Source: Microbacterium sp. CFH 31415
Lineage (GTDB): Bacteria > Actinomycetota > Actinomycetes > Actinomycetales > Microbacteriaceae
Direction of reading: 5' to 3'
DNA: 64,000 nt
NCBI RefSeq assembly: GCF_022538185.1
Contig: NZ_JAKYXC010000005.1
Location: 124,001 to 188,000, forward strand
A program made the translations under genes and the position numbers. Shown one piece after another: positions 53,271-63,117 of the stretch. Positions within the stretch are counted from its first letter, which is position 1. Each line of letters opens with the position of its first letter. The notes under the pieces were generated by a model that made no database searches, was not told the DNA's origin, and worked only from the letters and a program-made list of their open reading frames with translations.

Positions 53271-54712
53271 TGCTCGCTGGCCTCCCCACCGACCTGCTCA
53301 TCGACGGCGACTGGCGTCCCAGCCAGACAGAACGCCGGTTCGACGTGCACAACCCCGCCACCGGGGAGGTGCTCGCCTCTGTCGCCGACGCCTCACCCGA
53401 GGAAGGGATCCTCGCGCTGGACGCCGCCGTGCGTGCGCAGACGGACTGGGCTCGGACGTCCCCGAGAGCGCGCGGGGAGATCCTCCGCCGCGCGTTCGAA
53501 CTGGTCACCGAGCGAGCTGACCAGTTCGCCACGGTGATGACCCTGGAGATGGGCAAGCCGCTGCACGAGGCGCGGGCCGAGGTGACCTACGGGGCAGAGT
53601 TCCTGCGATGGTTCTCCGAAGAAGCCCCTCGCATCAACGGTCGCTACGGGCTGAACCCAGAGGGCACCGGCAACATGCTGGTCTCCCGGAGGCCCGTTGG
53701 TCCCTGCTTCTTCATCACCCCGTGGAACTTCCCGCTCGCCATGGCAACCCGGAAGGTCGCCCCCGCCCTCGCCGCAGGGTGCACGGTCGTCCTCAAGCCG
53801 GCGGCTCTGACCCCGCTCACCGCGCTCATTTTCGCTCGCACGCTCCAAGACGCGGGGCTGCCGGACGGTGTGCTCAACGTCGTCACGACCTCCCGGTCCA
53901 CTGCGCTGTCGGCGCCGATACTCGCTGACACACGATTGCGGAAGCTGTCGTTCACCGGTTCCACGCAGGTCGGTGTCGCGCTGCTCAAGCAGGCGGCCGA
54001 CAACGTGCTTCGCACTTCGATGGAGCTCGGAGGCAATGCGCCTTTCATCGTGTTTGAAGATGCCGACCTCGATGCGGCCGTGACCGGGGCGATGCAGGCG
54101 AAGTTCCGCAACATCGGCCAGGCGTGCACAGCTGCCAACCGGTTCCTGGTGCAGGACAGCATCGCAGGACAGTTCGCCGATGCCGTCGCGGCGCGCATCG
54201 ATGACATGGTCGTCGGCGACGGCATGGAGCCGGGCACCACCATCGGTCCGCTCATCAACACAGACGCCGTGCACAGCTGCGCACGGCTGGTGGAGGACGC
54301 CGTCGCCCGCGGCGCCCGACTTGTGCGCGGTGGCTCGCCGCTGCCGGTTGCCCCCGGCACCTACTTCCCGCCGACGCTGCTGGTAGATGTGCAGCCCGGC
54401 AGCGAGATTCTCGAGCAGGAGATCTTCGGGCCGGTGCTCGCCATCTCCACGTTCACCGACGAGGCCGACGCGGTCCGCCGCGCCAACGACACCCCGTACG
54501 GCCTGGCGTCGTACGTCTTCACCGCGGATGCCCGCCGCGCCTCCCGCATGGTCGACGAGCTTGACGCGGGGATGATGGGCCTCAATGTCGGCGTCATCTC
54601 CAACGCGGCGGCGCCGTTCGGCGGTGTGAAGCAGTCCGGCCTCGGCCGCGAAGGCAGCGCGGAAGGAATCGGGGAGTTTCTGGAGACGAAGTACACGCTC
54701 ACCGCGGTTTGA
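53270..54712 (+). CDS. NAD(P)-dependent aldehyde dehydrogenase
   Basis: A 480-residue enzyme of the succinate-semialdehyde/glycolaldehyde dehydrogenase group. Catalytic Glu lies in MELGGNAPFIVFEDADLD and catalytic Cys in NIGQACTAANRF; PWNFPLAMATRKVAPALAAG and GPVLAISTF are conserved. It oxidises an aldehyde to an acid, possibly one made by the transketolase or kinase steps. ATG overlaps the kinase stop (TGATG). Confidence 0.93.
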   Translation: MLAGLPTDLLIDGDWRPSQTERRFDVHNPATGEVLASVADASPEEGILALDAAVRAQTDWARTSPRARGEILRRAFELVTERADQFATVMTLEMGKPLHEARAEVTYGAEFLRWFSEEAPRINGRYGLNPEGTGNMLVSRRPVGPCFFITPWNFPLAMATRKVAPALAAGCTVVLKPAALTPLTALIFARTLQDAGLPDGVLNVVTTSRSTALSAPILADTRLRKLSFTGSTQVGVALLKQAADNVLRTSMELGGNAPFIVFEDADLDAAVTGAMQAKFRNIGQACTAANRFLVQDSIAGQFADAVAARIDDMVVGDGMEPGTTIGPLINTDAVHSCARLVEDAVARGARLVRGGSPLPVAPGTYFPPTLLVDVQPGSEILEQEIFGPVLAISTFTDEADAVRRANDTPYGLASYVFTADARRASRMVDELDAGMMGLNVGVISNAAAPFGGVKQSGLGREGSAEGIGEFLETKYTLTAV

Positions 54713-54731
54713 CGCAGACAGGAGATCACAC

Positions 54732-55499
54732 ATGAACACCAGAACAGTTGTCGTGACCGGCGGGGGTCAGGGAATCGGAGCGGCCACCGGCACCCTCTTG
54801 GCCTCCCGCGGGTACCGAGTCGTCGTCGCCGACAAGTCGGAGAGCACCGCGGCCGCGCAAGCGGCGGTGCTAGACGAGAAGTTTCCCGTCGAAGGCGGAC
54901 ATGTCGCGGTAGCCGTCGACGTGACCGACGCCACGATGGTCGACGCGGCGTTCGCCAATCTGACAGAGCGATTCGGGAGCTTGGAGGGGCTCGTCAACGG
55001 CGCGGGGGTGCTGTTCAAAGCCCCAGCGGAGGAGACCTCCGTGGACCTGTGGAAGCTGCAGCTCGACGTGCACTTGACTGGGGCGCTCCTGTGCAGTCGC
55101 GCGGCGTTCCCCGCCCTCGCGCGGGCGGAACAGCCCGCCATTGTCAACATCGCCTCCGTCGGGTCGACGTTCGGGCTTCCCGGCCGTGTGGCCTATGCCA
55201 CCGCGAAGAGCGGCGTGCTCGGGCTCACCCGGACGCTGGCCGTCGAATGGGGCAAGCACGGCATCCGCGTCAACGCTGTGGCTCCCGGGTACATCGGCAC
55301 AGAGATGGTCCGCGCCGGCCTGCGCGAAGGAACCCTGGACGAGGGTGCGCTGGTTCGGCGAACGCCGCTGGGGCGCCTCGGTGAGCCGGAGGAGATCGCC
55401 AAGGTCATCGCCTTCCTACTGTCCGAGGAGGCCAGCTTCGTCCACGGTGAAGTGCTCCGCGCCGACGGCGGGATCACCATCGACGGGACATTCCAGTAA
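54732..55499 (+). CDS. Short-chain dehydrogenase/reductase
   Basis: A 255-residue classical SDR. The cofactor motif is TGGGQGIGAATG, the NxAG-like element NGAG, catalytic Ser in NIASVGSTFGLPG and YATAK as YxxxK. It probably oxidises a hydroxyl of the sugar or polyol handled by the operon. AGGAGATCACAC precedes ATG 54732. It is the last clear gene of this operon. Confidence 0.93.
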   Translation: MNTRTVVVTGGGQGIGAATGTLLASRGYRVVVADKSESTAAAQAAVLDEKFPVEGGHVAVAVDVTDATMVDAAFANLTERFGSLEGLVNGAGVLFKAPAEETSVDLWKLQLDVHLTGALLCSRAAFPALARAEQPAIVNIASVGSTFGLPGRVAYATAKSGVLGLTRTLAVEWGKHGIRVNAVAPGYIGTEMVRAGLREGTLDEGALVRRTPLGRLGEPEEIAKVIAFLLSEEASFVHGEVLRADGGITIDGTFQ

Positions 55500-55559
55500 C
55501 CCGGTATCTGCGGCAGACGAGCTGACGCCAGCCGCCCCTTTTCCGCGGTACCTTTCCTC

Positions 55560-56233
55560 ATGGCATCCAACTGGCGCAAAGGCGGCATCCGCAGCATCGC
55601 CGGTCTCGTCGTTGGCGCAGTTGCGGCGGCGGGCGTCACCATCTACGTCGCGCTCATCGCCGAGTTCGCGGTCCCGCAGCCGGCGGGTGGTTCGCGCCCC
55701 TGGCGCTCGTCGAACTCGGCTGCGCCGCCGCGCTCTTCATCATCCAGCGGCGCAAGCTGCCCCGTCGACCCGCGATGGTGGTCGGCGGGATCATCTTCGT
55801 GGTGCTGCTCGGGCTCTCCCTGCTCGTCCCGCGGTTCTGGCCGGCGTGGACAGTCGCATGGGAGTTCGATGGGACGAGCCCTGCCGGGACGGGGTGCGCC
55901 GACGGCAAGACGGCGGTGATTGTTCATGAGTGGGACGTGCCCGCTGCCGCCGGGGCGGGCACGGTCGCGACCGCCCGCCAGATGTACTCCCCGGAGTGCC
56001 AAACCACCTGGGTGCGTGTGCTCACTGCGGACCCCGCCATGGCCACCCTCAAGAAGATCGGTCGTCCGGCCGGAGGCGGACTATGGGCGGTTACCACCGA
56101 GGAAGCGTTCGGTGCGCCGACGGATTTGTGGACGTACAGCGAACAGATTCACGCACCGGACTGCGCCGTCGTTGAGGTGTCGGTGCTGGCAGGGGAGGAC
56201 GTCGTCGGCACCCTTGTCACCGACTGTCCGTAG
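55560..56233 (+). pseudogene. Hypothetical membrane protein gene with one frameshift
   Basis: The first segment (MASNWRKGGIRSIAGLVVGAVAAAGVTIYVALIAEF...) has one helix and stays in frame to about 55690. The second continues WFAPLALVELGCAAALFII, a further helix (MVVGGIIFVVLLGLSLLVPRFW) and a soluble domain with cysteines ending VGTLVTDCP. Adding one G in the GCGGGTGG stretch joins the two. It may be a sequencing error. No family is recognised. Confidence 0.6.
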
Positions 56234-57139
56234 TCACGGTGCCGGAAGAAGACCGTCGGGGATGTCGGCGAAGTTGATGCGGCCGCCCGCGGCACGGAGC
56301 TCGCGGAAGTGCCCCGGCACCAGCGCCGCGTCGTCGGGGTGGTGGAAGATGCGTTCATGCGCGAAGCGCACAGTGGAGTTGTTGAACCTGCTGCGCCGAA
56401 CCTCGTCTCCGGCAATGGCGGCGTCGGCTTCGCCCGCGACGATGACTTCCATCCCGCCCGGCACGTGTGCGGCGATGCCGGGGTGGTTCATCTGCAGGCC
56501 GAGGCGACGGTTCAGAGGGAACAGCAGCGCAAACGCGTTGCCGAGGCCCAGCCCGGCGTCAGCTCCCAGCCGCGGGTCGGGAAGCGCCGTCAATGGAGCG
56601 TCGGACGTGATGAGGGACGGCTCGTCGAACGAGATGAGAAGCCACGGCCGCCCTATGAGAACTCCGGCCAGCTCCGGCGCGAGCGCCACAATCTGCTGCA
56701 GATGGGTCGCGGTGAGGTCCTCGGCTGAGAGGTCCGGGGACGACACACCGAGACGCTTGAGTTCCTCGGGGCTCAGTCGGCGCAGTAAGTGTTCCGAGAG
56801 CTGACGGATCTGCTCGCGGTGGTCCGGTCCTCGCAGGAACTGCAAGGTGATGAAGACGCTGAGTGTGACCCGCTCATCGTGCTGGAGCGGCCAGTAGCCG
56901 TGCGCGATCCTCGCCAGGAGGTTGGCTGCCGCGCCTTCGATCCTGCTAAGCGCATCCTCGAACGCGTCAGGGTTGGGATGGTCGGGGACCGCATAGAAGC
57001 CCCGCTGCGTGGTCGCGTCGTGCGCGGAGATCCCGTGGGCCTTCCCGGTGTGCACGTTGACGGCCGTGAGTGTGCGTCCGGAGCTGAAGCCGGAGAGGTA
57101 GGACTTCGGGACGGTGTGGTGCTGCTTCTTCCTGTTCAT
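56234..57139 (-). CDS. DUF4238 domain protein
   Basis: A 301-residue protein starting MNRKKQHHTVPKSYLSGFS, the DUF4238 signature, with SLITSDAPLTALPDP and FPLNRRLGLQMNHP further on. The function is unknown; family members are scattered in accessory DNA. ATG 57139 has GAGGAGG 9 bases upstream. The frame continues open into the racemase remnant upstream, which I treat as a separate broken gene. Confidence 0.88.
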   Translation of the reverse strand: MNRKKQHHTVPKSYLSGFSSGRTLTAVNVHTGKAHGISAHDATTQRGFYAVPDHPNPDAFEDALSRIEGAAANLLARIAHGYWPLQHDERVTLSVFITLQFLRGPDHREQIRQLSEHLLRRLSPEELKRLGVSSPDLSAEDLTATHLQQIVALAPELAGVLIGRPWLLISFDEPSLITSDAPLTALPDPRLGADAGLGLGNAFALLFPLNRRLGLQMNHPGIAAHVPGGMEVIVAGEADAAIAGDEVRRSRFNNSTVRFAHERIFHHPDDAALVPGHFRELRAAGGRINFADIPDGLLPAP

Positions 57140-57622
57140 CCCGAGCCTCCTCTGTCGAGCGTATTTCAGCCTCCCTGTCGGCGGGCGAGGGGCCGGGCAT
57201 TCCGCGACCCCTCGCCGCACCCAGTGCGACGTCAGTGTCAGGCCGGGACGCGGTGCCGAGCAGTCCGACCGTGCGCAGGTCGGCGTCCCGCACGGCGGCA
57301 GCGGTGGTGTCGGCATGTGGACGGGGATGGTGACCGCGGCTTCGATGTCCTGGGTCACTTTGTGCATGGTGTTCGTGCACAGCACGAGCAGGTCCGCGCC
57401 GGCGCGCTCTACGGCGCGAGCCCGGTTCGCGAGTAGATGCGCCGCATCGGCCCAGCGGCCTTCGGCCTGCATGCGTTCGACGTCGGCGAAGTCGACCGAG
57501 TCCAAGACGATCCGTGCCGAGTGGTAGCCGCCGAGACGGTCCCGTACCTCTTCGTAGGCGAGGTGATAGCAGTCGGCGGTGGACTCCCAGCTCATTCCGC
57601 CGAGCATCCCGATGGTTCGCAT
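57140..57622 (-). pseudogene. Aspartate/glutamate racemase fragment
   Basis: The frame starts MRTIGMLGGMSWESTADCYHLAYEEV and reaches LLVLCTNTMHKVTQDIEAAVTIPVH, which is the family's N-terminal half including the first catalytic Cys. Then one base is missing near 57307: the next frame reads ADTTAAAVRDADLRTVGLLGTA, as expected for racemases. The remaining half with the second Cys is absent. It is a decayed or deleted gene. Confidence 0.75.
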
Positions 57623-57647
57623 ACTCGGGTTGTATCAGCCCGCCCGC

Positions 57648-58544
57648 TTACGCCGAGTCGCGAGCGATGGCGGAGAGCTTGTCGAAGAGCGGTCCTGAGG
57701 CGGGGATGTCGATGCCATGGACGACGGCGACCACCCGCGTCCACGAGTAGACGAAGTAGTCCCAGCCGTCGACGACCTCGACGCCTGGCTGCGCGGCCTG
57801 CTGCAGGAAGCGCCGCTCGCCCCGGTAGTTCATGTCCCACGCGATTGCGTCCTCGGGGAACCGCACGCGGTCGGTCAATGGGGACCCAGGTCGGTCCTTA
57901 CCCATGCCTGTCGCGTTGACGACGACGCTCCGCGAAGCCAGTCCGGCCACAAGCCGGTCAGCTGCCTCCGCACTCTCCGTGACGTGGTAGTTGATGGGGA
58001 TGCTGAACCCGATCTCGCCATGCAGTTTCCGCATCTCGTCGAGCCGGCGAGAGGAGCGAGCGGTGACGTGGATGCGGGCGGGCGCGCCGGGCGCATGGTG
58101 CAGACCGAGGGTGGTCGCGACGGACGCTCCGCCGGCGCCGAGAAGCAGCAGTTCACTGTCAGCCCAGTCATGCGGGTCGCGGATGCGGTTCAGCGCGAGC
58201 ATGCTCGTCTGGTCGTCGAGCGCGGCCCCGTGCAGTTGGCCATCGCGCTTCGAGATGCAGCTGACCTCATGGAGCAGGCGGGCTGAGTCGTTGAGCTCGT
58301 GAAAGAGGTCACGGGTCGCGGCGAGGACGTTGAGCTTGTGCGTGGTGATGAGGCCGCCCAGGCCGTTCGGGTCGTCGCGGATCTGCTCGACGGCTGCGCG
58401 GTAGTCCGCGGGCGGGGCGTCCAACGGCAGATCGACGCCAACCAGGCGCGCATCGAGCCCGAGCTCCGCCGCCCACCGCGGATAGATCCGCTGGATGGCG
58501 GAGGATCCGGTGCTCACTCCGATGAAGGTGAACACGCCGGTCAT
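57648..58544 (-). CDS. Shikimate/quinate dehydrogenase-like oxidoreductase
   Basis: A 298-residue protein with the AroE fold. GLITTHKLNVL matches the VTxPxK region with the catalytic Lys, LLLLGAGGASVATTLGLH is the cofactor loop, and VVNATGMGKDRPGSPL is the conserved C-terminal motif. It probably reduces or oxidises a cyclic or sugar-derived keto acid; true shikimate dehydrogenase activity is uncertain because the N-terminus differs. ATG 58544 overlaps the upstream gene's stop (ATGA). Confidence 0.82.
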   Translation of the reverse strand: MTGVFTFIGVSTGSSAIQRIYPRWAAELGLDARLVGVDLPLDAPPADYRAAVEQIRDDPNGLGGLITTHKLNVLAATRDLFHELNDSARLLHEVSCISKRDGQLHGAALDDQTSMLALNRIRDPHDWADSELLLLGAGGASVATTLGLHHAPGAPARIHVTARSSRRLDEMRKLHGEIGFSIPINYHVTESAEAADRLVAGLASRSVVVNATGMGKDRPGSPLTDRVRFPEDAIAWDMNYRGERRFLQQAAQPGVEVVDGWDYFVYSWTRVVAVVHGIDIPASGPLFDKLSAIARDSA

Positions 58545-59377
58545 GCGGGAACCTCCACGGTGAGCGGCTGGCCCAATTGAGGAATCGTCCAGTCGATGTC
58601 ATGCACGTTGGCAAGGTCTCTTTCCAGGTCGGCGGGGTCGGCGGTGTTGAAACCGAACAATCCCCAGTGGTGGACGAGCAGGCGGGGGATGCCGGCCTCG
58701 CGGCAGAGGGTCAGCGCCTCGTCGAGACTGAAGTTGCCGGGCACGCCATTGCTGTTGCGGTCGGGATCGCGGCCGTTGACGGGCAGCAGGGCAAGATCCA
58801 CCTCGAGGCTGCGGATGATGTCGATCTGCCCGCTGTAGGGGGCGCAGTCGCCCGAGTGGTAGATGCGGAACCCGCCGAAGTCCAGCACGTACCCGAGAAA
58901 CAGGTTCTGACCGTGCTGGTCCAGCTCGATCTGCTCGTGCGCGGCAGGGACGGCGGTGATGCGCAGTCCGGGCCGTACCCACATCTGCTCGCCAGCATCC
59001 AGGCCCAGCAGTCGTGGCAACGGCACTCCCCGACTCATCGCACGCGGGGCCTCGGCCCTGGGCACTACGAACAGCGGGTCACTGGAGATCTGCAGGAACG
59101 GAATGGTCCCCAGGTCCATGTGGTCGGTGTGCCCGTGGGTGCACAGCACCGTCGACAGCCCGGTCACCTGCGCAGGCTGCACCGGGGCGTCGTGCAGCCG
59201 CCGGTGCGCGAAGCGGCGGCCGGCGTATTTGTCGGCGAGCACGTCACTCAGGTACGGGTCGATGAAGACCAGATCGTCGCGGTAGCGGATGGCGAATCCG
59301 GCCTGCCCCAACCACCACAGCGTGAGGTCGGCGTCGCTAGGGAAGCTCGGGTCGATGGGGTCTGCGCTGACAGCCAT
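58541..59377 (-). CDS. UlaG-type metallo-beta-lactamase fold hydrolase
   Basis: A 278-residue protein with the metal motif CTHGHTDHMDLG, upstream LVFIDPYLSD, IYHSGDCAPY and LLVHHWGLFGFNTADP. The fold is that of UlaG (L-ascorbate-6-phosphate lactonase) and related lactonases. ATG 59377 is preferred because AAGGAG lies 9-14 bases upstream. A lactonase would fit a sugar-acid branch of the local pathway. It is divergent from the ABC importer operon. Confidence 0.85.
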   Translation of the reverse strand: MAVSADPIDPSFPSDADLTLWWLGQAGFAIRYRDDLVFIDPYLSDVLADKYAGRRFAHRRLHDAPVQPAQVTGLSTVLCTHGHTDHMDLGTIPFLQISSDPLFVVPRAEAPRAMSRGVPLPRLLGLDAGEQMWVRPGLRITAVPAAHEQIELDQHGQNLFLGYVLDFGGFRIYHSGDCAPYSGQIDIIRSLEVDLALLPVNGRDPDRNSNGVPGNFSLDEALTLCREAGIPRLLVHHWGLFGFNTADPADLERDLANVHDIDWTIPQLGQPLTVEVPA

Positions 59378-59488
59378 GGGCGGCTCCTTTGCTCCGGAGG
59401 AAATTTCCACACAACACTGTACACAAGAAAATCTTTCCGATATAGTGACTCGTGCTGCGGAAGTCAGCGTTGACCCGAAAGGAACCTC
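59378..59488. promoter_or_regulatory. Divergent promoter region of the lactonase-like and importer operons
   Basis: The 111-base gap is locally AT-rich compared with its surroundings (GAAAATCTTTCCGATATAGTGA at about 59428-59449). TATAGT is a candidate -10 for the plus-strand operon. GAAAGGAACCTC precedes the binding-protein ATG at 59489. A regulator site is likely here but I see no clear long palindrome. Confidence 0.45.
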
Positions 59489-60526
59489 ATGCGTTCACAC
59501 ACTCGCGCCGCCGTCGCCGCGACAGTGCTCAGCACCGCGGCGGTGCTGGTCCTGAGCGGATGCGCCGGAAGCGCCCCCGGAAGCGATGAACCGCTCGTCG
59601 GCCTGGTCGTGAAGACCCAGGACAACCCCTTCTACGTGAAGATGACCGAAGGCGCCCAGCAGGAGGCCGAAGAACTCGGACTGAACCTGCAGGTCGCCAG
59701 CGGCGACGGCCAGAGTGACGTGGACTCGCAGATCAAGTCCATCGAGAACTTCGTCGCTCAGGGCGCCGAAGCGATCCTCGTCACCCCCGCTGGAGACGGG
59801 ATCATCCCCGCCATTCAGAAGGCCCAGGATGCGGGCGTGCTGGTCCTGGCCCTGGACTCTCCGCTCGGCGAGGGATCCGGTGTCGACGGCACGTTCGCCA
59901 CCGACAACCACCTGGCCGGTGTCCTTGTCGGCCAGTGGGCCGCCGCCGCTCTCGGCGACACCGAGGCCCGCATCGCGACCCTCGACCTGAGCACCGACCA
60001 GATCCCCGTCGACGTCGCCCGCAACCAGGGCTTCCTCGAAGGGTTCGGCATCGATGTCGCCGATCCCACCCGGATGTGGGATGAGACCGACCCGCGACTG
60101 GCCGGCTACGAGGTCACCGACGCCAACGAGGCCGGTGGGCGAGCCGGGATGGAGAAGCTCCTCCAGAAGGACCCGACCATCAACCTCGTCTACACGATCA
60201 ACGAGCCCACCGCCGCCGGCGCCTATCAGGCCGTGGTCGCCGCGGGGCTCGAGGACCAGATCACCATCGTCTCCGTCGACGGCGGCTGCCCCGGAGTGAC
60301 GAACGTGCAGGAAGGCGTCATCGCGGCGACCTCCATGCAGTTCCCCCTTGAGATGGCCGCGCAGGCGCTGCAGGCAGTGGACGCCTACCTCGCCGACGGG
60401 ACCAAGCCGGAGAACTCCCCGGGTCTGGACTTCACCAACACCGGCGTCACCCTCATCACCGACCAGCCGCAGGACGGCGTGGAGTCCGAGGACACCACGT
60501 TCGGACTGGATAACTGCTGGGGCTGA
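59489..60526 (+). CDS. Sugar ABC transporter substrate-binding lipoprotein
   Basis: A 345-residue periplasmic-binding-type protein of the ribose/allose group. The signal has lipobox LSGC, then VGLVVKTQDNPFYVKMTEGAQQEAEELG, ILVTPAGDGIIPAI and TINEPTAAGAYQAV. It is anchored outside the membrane and hands sugar to the permease. Two hairpins follow the stop and may favour higher expression of this gene over the rest. Confidence 0.94.
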   Translation: MRSHTRAAVAATVLSTAAVLVLSGCAGSAPGSDEPLVGLVVKTQDNPFYVKMTEGAQQEAEELGLNLQVASGDGQSDVDSQIKSIENFVAQGAEAILVTPAGDGIIPAIQKAQDAGVLVLALDSPLGEGSGVDGTFATDNHLAGVLVGQWAAAALGDTEARIATLDLSTDQIPVDVARNQGFLEGFGIDVADPTRMWDETDPRLAGYEVTDANEAGGRAGMEKLLQKDPTINLVYTINEPTAAGAYQAVVAAGLEDQITIVSVDGGCPGVTNVQEGVIAATSMQFPLEMAAQALQAVDAYLADGTKPENSPGLDFTNTGVTLITDQPQDGVESEDTTFGLDNCWG

Positions 60527-60575
60527 GCCCCCTCAGCCGTCCGTCCCGGGCCTGGGGCATCACGGCCCCGGCCCG
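60521..60575 (+). terminator. Two intergenic hairpins (possible partial terminator)
   Basis: GGCTGAG/CTCAGCC at 60521-60538 overlaps the stop codon of the binding-protein gene. A longer GC hairpin at 60547-60575 pairs CGGGCC-T-GGGGC with GCCCCGGCCCG. Such elements between binding-protein and permease genes often stabilise the upstream mRNA. Confidence 0.5.
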
Positions 60576-60606
60576 TGGACGACGACGCCCAAGGAGCACC
60601 CAAACC

Positions 60607-61686
60607 ATGAACGAAAACTCCCCTGAAGTCGCCGACCCCGTGGCCGCGCGGGTCACGCCGGCAGCGAAGCCGTCCAAGACCGGGCTCGTTGAAATCGAGC
60701 AGAGCAGCTCGCTCGGCCCCATCCAATGGATTGAACGGAAGATGCTCAGCCGGCCGCTCATCGGCCCGCTCGCCGTCCTCATCATCGCGACCATCGTCTT
60801 CTCCATCGTGTCGCCGAACTTCGGCACGCTGCAGAACTATTCGCTGATCCTTCAGCAGGTGCAGGTCATCGCGATGCTCGGCATCGCGCAGACCCTGATC
60901 ATCCTCACCGCCGGCATCGACCTGTCCGTGGCAGCCGTCATGCTGCTGGCCCAGGTCGCGATGGGCAAGTTCGCCGTCAACCTCGGGGTGCCCGTCGAGC
61001 TCGCACTCATCCTGGGCATCCTCGTCGGCGTCGCATGCGGCGCCGTCAACGGGCTGGTGGTCACCAAACTCAACATCCCGCCGTTCATCGCCACCCTCGG
61101 AACGCTCAGCATCTTCTACGCGCTCAACATCTTTATCTCCGACGGCGAGAGCGTGCCTTACGCCGAGGTGCCGGCACTCTTCAACTGGCTGGGAACCGGA
61201 TTCCAGGTCGCGGGGGCCACATTCACATACGGACAGGTGCTCACGCTGCTGATGTTCCTGCTGTTCGCATACATCCTCCGCAACACCGCCTGGGGCACCC
61301 ACATCTACGCCGTTGGTGACAACATCGAAGCCGCTCGACTGACCGGTATCCGCGTCAACAGGGTGCTGATGAGCGTGTACATCGTCGCCGGCCTCATCAT
61401 CGGCATCACCGCCTGGCTGCTCATCGGCCGGATCGGCTCCATCTCGCCCACGGCCGGTGTCGGCTACAACCTCGCCTCCATCACCGCTGTCGTCATCGGC
61501 GGAACGTCCCTGTTCGGTGGCCGCGGCCGCATCATGGGCACCCTCCTCGGCGCGCTCATCGTCGGCGTCTTCTCCAGCGGGCTCTCGCTCGCAGGCTTCG
61601 ACAGCCTCTGGCAGGAATTCACCATCGGCGTGCTCATCATCGGCGCGGTCGCCGTCGACCAGCGCCTGCGCAAGATCGGACGTTGA
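60607..61686 (+). CDS. Sugar ABC transporter permease
   Basis: A 359-residue RbsC-type permease with about ten helices. Signatures include AQTLIILTAGIDLSVAAVMLLAQV, LVTKLNIPPFIATLGTLSIFYAL, GDNIEAARLTGI and VVIGGTSLFGGRG. The N-terminal 45 residues are cytoplasmic. AAGGAGCACC precedes ATG 60607. It is followed after 1 base by the ATPase gene. Confidence 0.95.
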   Translation: MNENSPEVADPVAARVTPAAKPSKTGLVEIEQSSSLGPIQWIERKMLSRPLIGPLAVLIIATIVFSIVSPNFGTLQNYSLILQQVQVIAMLGIAQTLIILTAGIDLSVAAVMLLAQVAMGKFAVNLGVPVELALILGILVGVACGAVNGLVVTKLNIPPFIATLGTLSIFYALNIFISDGESVPYAEVPALFNWLGTGFQVAGATFTYGQVLTLLMFLLFAYILRNTAWGTHIYAVGDNIEAARLTGIRVNRVLMSVYIVAGLIIGITAWLLIGRIGSISPTAGVGYNLASITAVVIGGTSLFGGRGRIMGTLLGALIVGVFSSGLSLAGFDSLWQEFTIGVLIIGAVAVDQRLRKIGR

Positions 61687-61687
61687 C

Positions 61688-62475
<788 letters not shown>

Positions 62476-62479
<4 letters not shown>

Positions 62480-63117
62480 CCGGCACCCGCACCCCGCGCG
62501 GCATCGTCCCCGTCGTCGCCGTGAACTCTGCCGATGAGGGACTCAGGCTCACCGACGCGCTCCTTGCAGGCGGCATCGATGTCATCGAGGTCACCTTCCG
62601 CACCGACGCTGCTGCCGACGCCATCTCTGCCATCACGCGGGCGCGGCCCGAGATGCTCGTCGGCGCCGGCACCCTGCTCAGCACCGAGGCCGTCGACATC
62701 GCCGTGGACGGCGGCGCCGCGTTCGGCGTCGCGCCCGGGCTGCGCCCGCCGGTGGTCGAACACGCCGTCAGCCGCGGGTGGGATTTCGTGCCCGGCGTTG
62801 CCACCGCCAGCGAACTCGAACTCGGTCTCTCCCTCGGCCTGGACTTTTTCAAGCTCTTCCCCGCCGAACCCTCCGGCGGTGTGGCGCTCATCGACGCGCT
62901 CGCCGCCCCGTACCCGAGCGCGTCGTTCATGCCCACCGGCGGCATCCGTCCCGACAACGTCGCGGCATACCTGCAGCGTCCGTCGGTTCGAGCGTGCGGC
63001 GGCACATGGATTGCCTCGCGGTCGCTCCTCGATGACGAACGCTTCGACGAGATCGCCCGCCGCGCGGCGGACGCGGTCAACCAACAGAACCTCAGCCGAA
63101 AGGAAACCGTCCGATGA
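62476..63117 (+). CDS. 2-dehydro-3-deoxy-phosphogluconate aldolase-like protein
   Basis: A 213-residue class I aldolase of the KDPG/KHG family. Catalytic residues are Glu in DVIEVTFRT, Arg in ITRARPEMLVGAGT and the Schiff-base Lys in FFKLFPAE. It cleaves a 2-keto-3-deoxy sugar acid, often to pyruvate plus an aldehyde. The genes before and after overlap by 4 bases. Confidence 0.93.
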
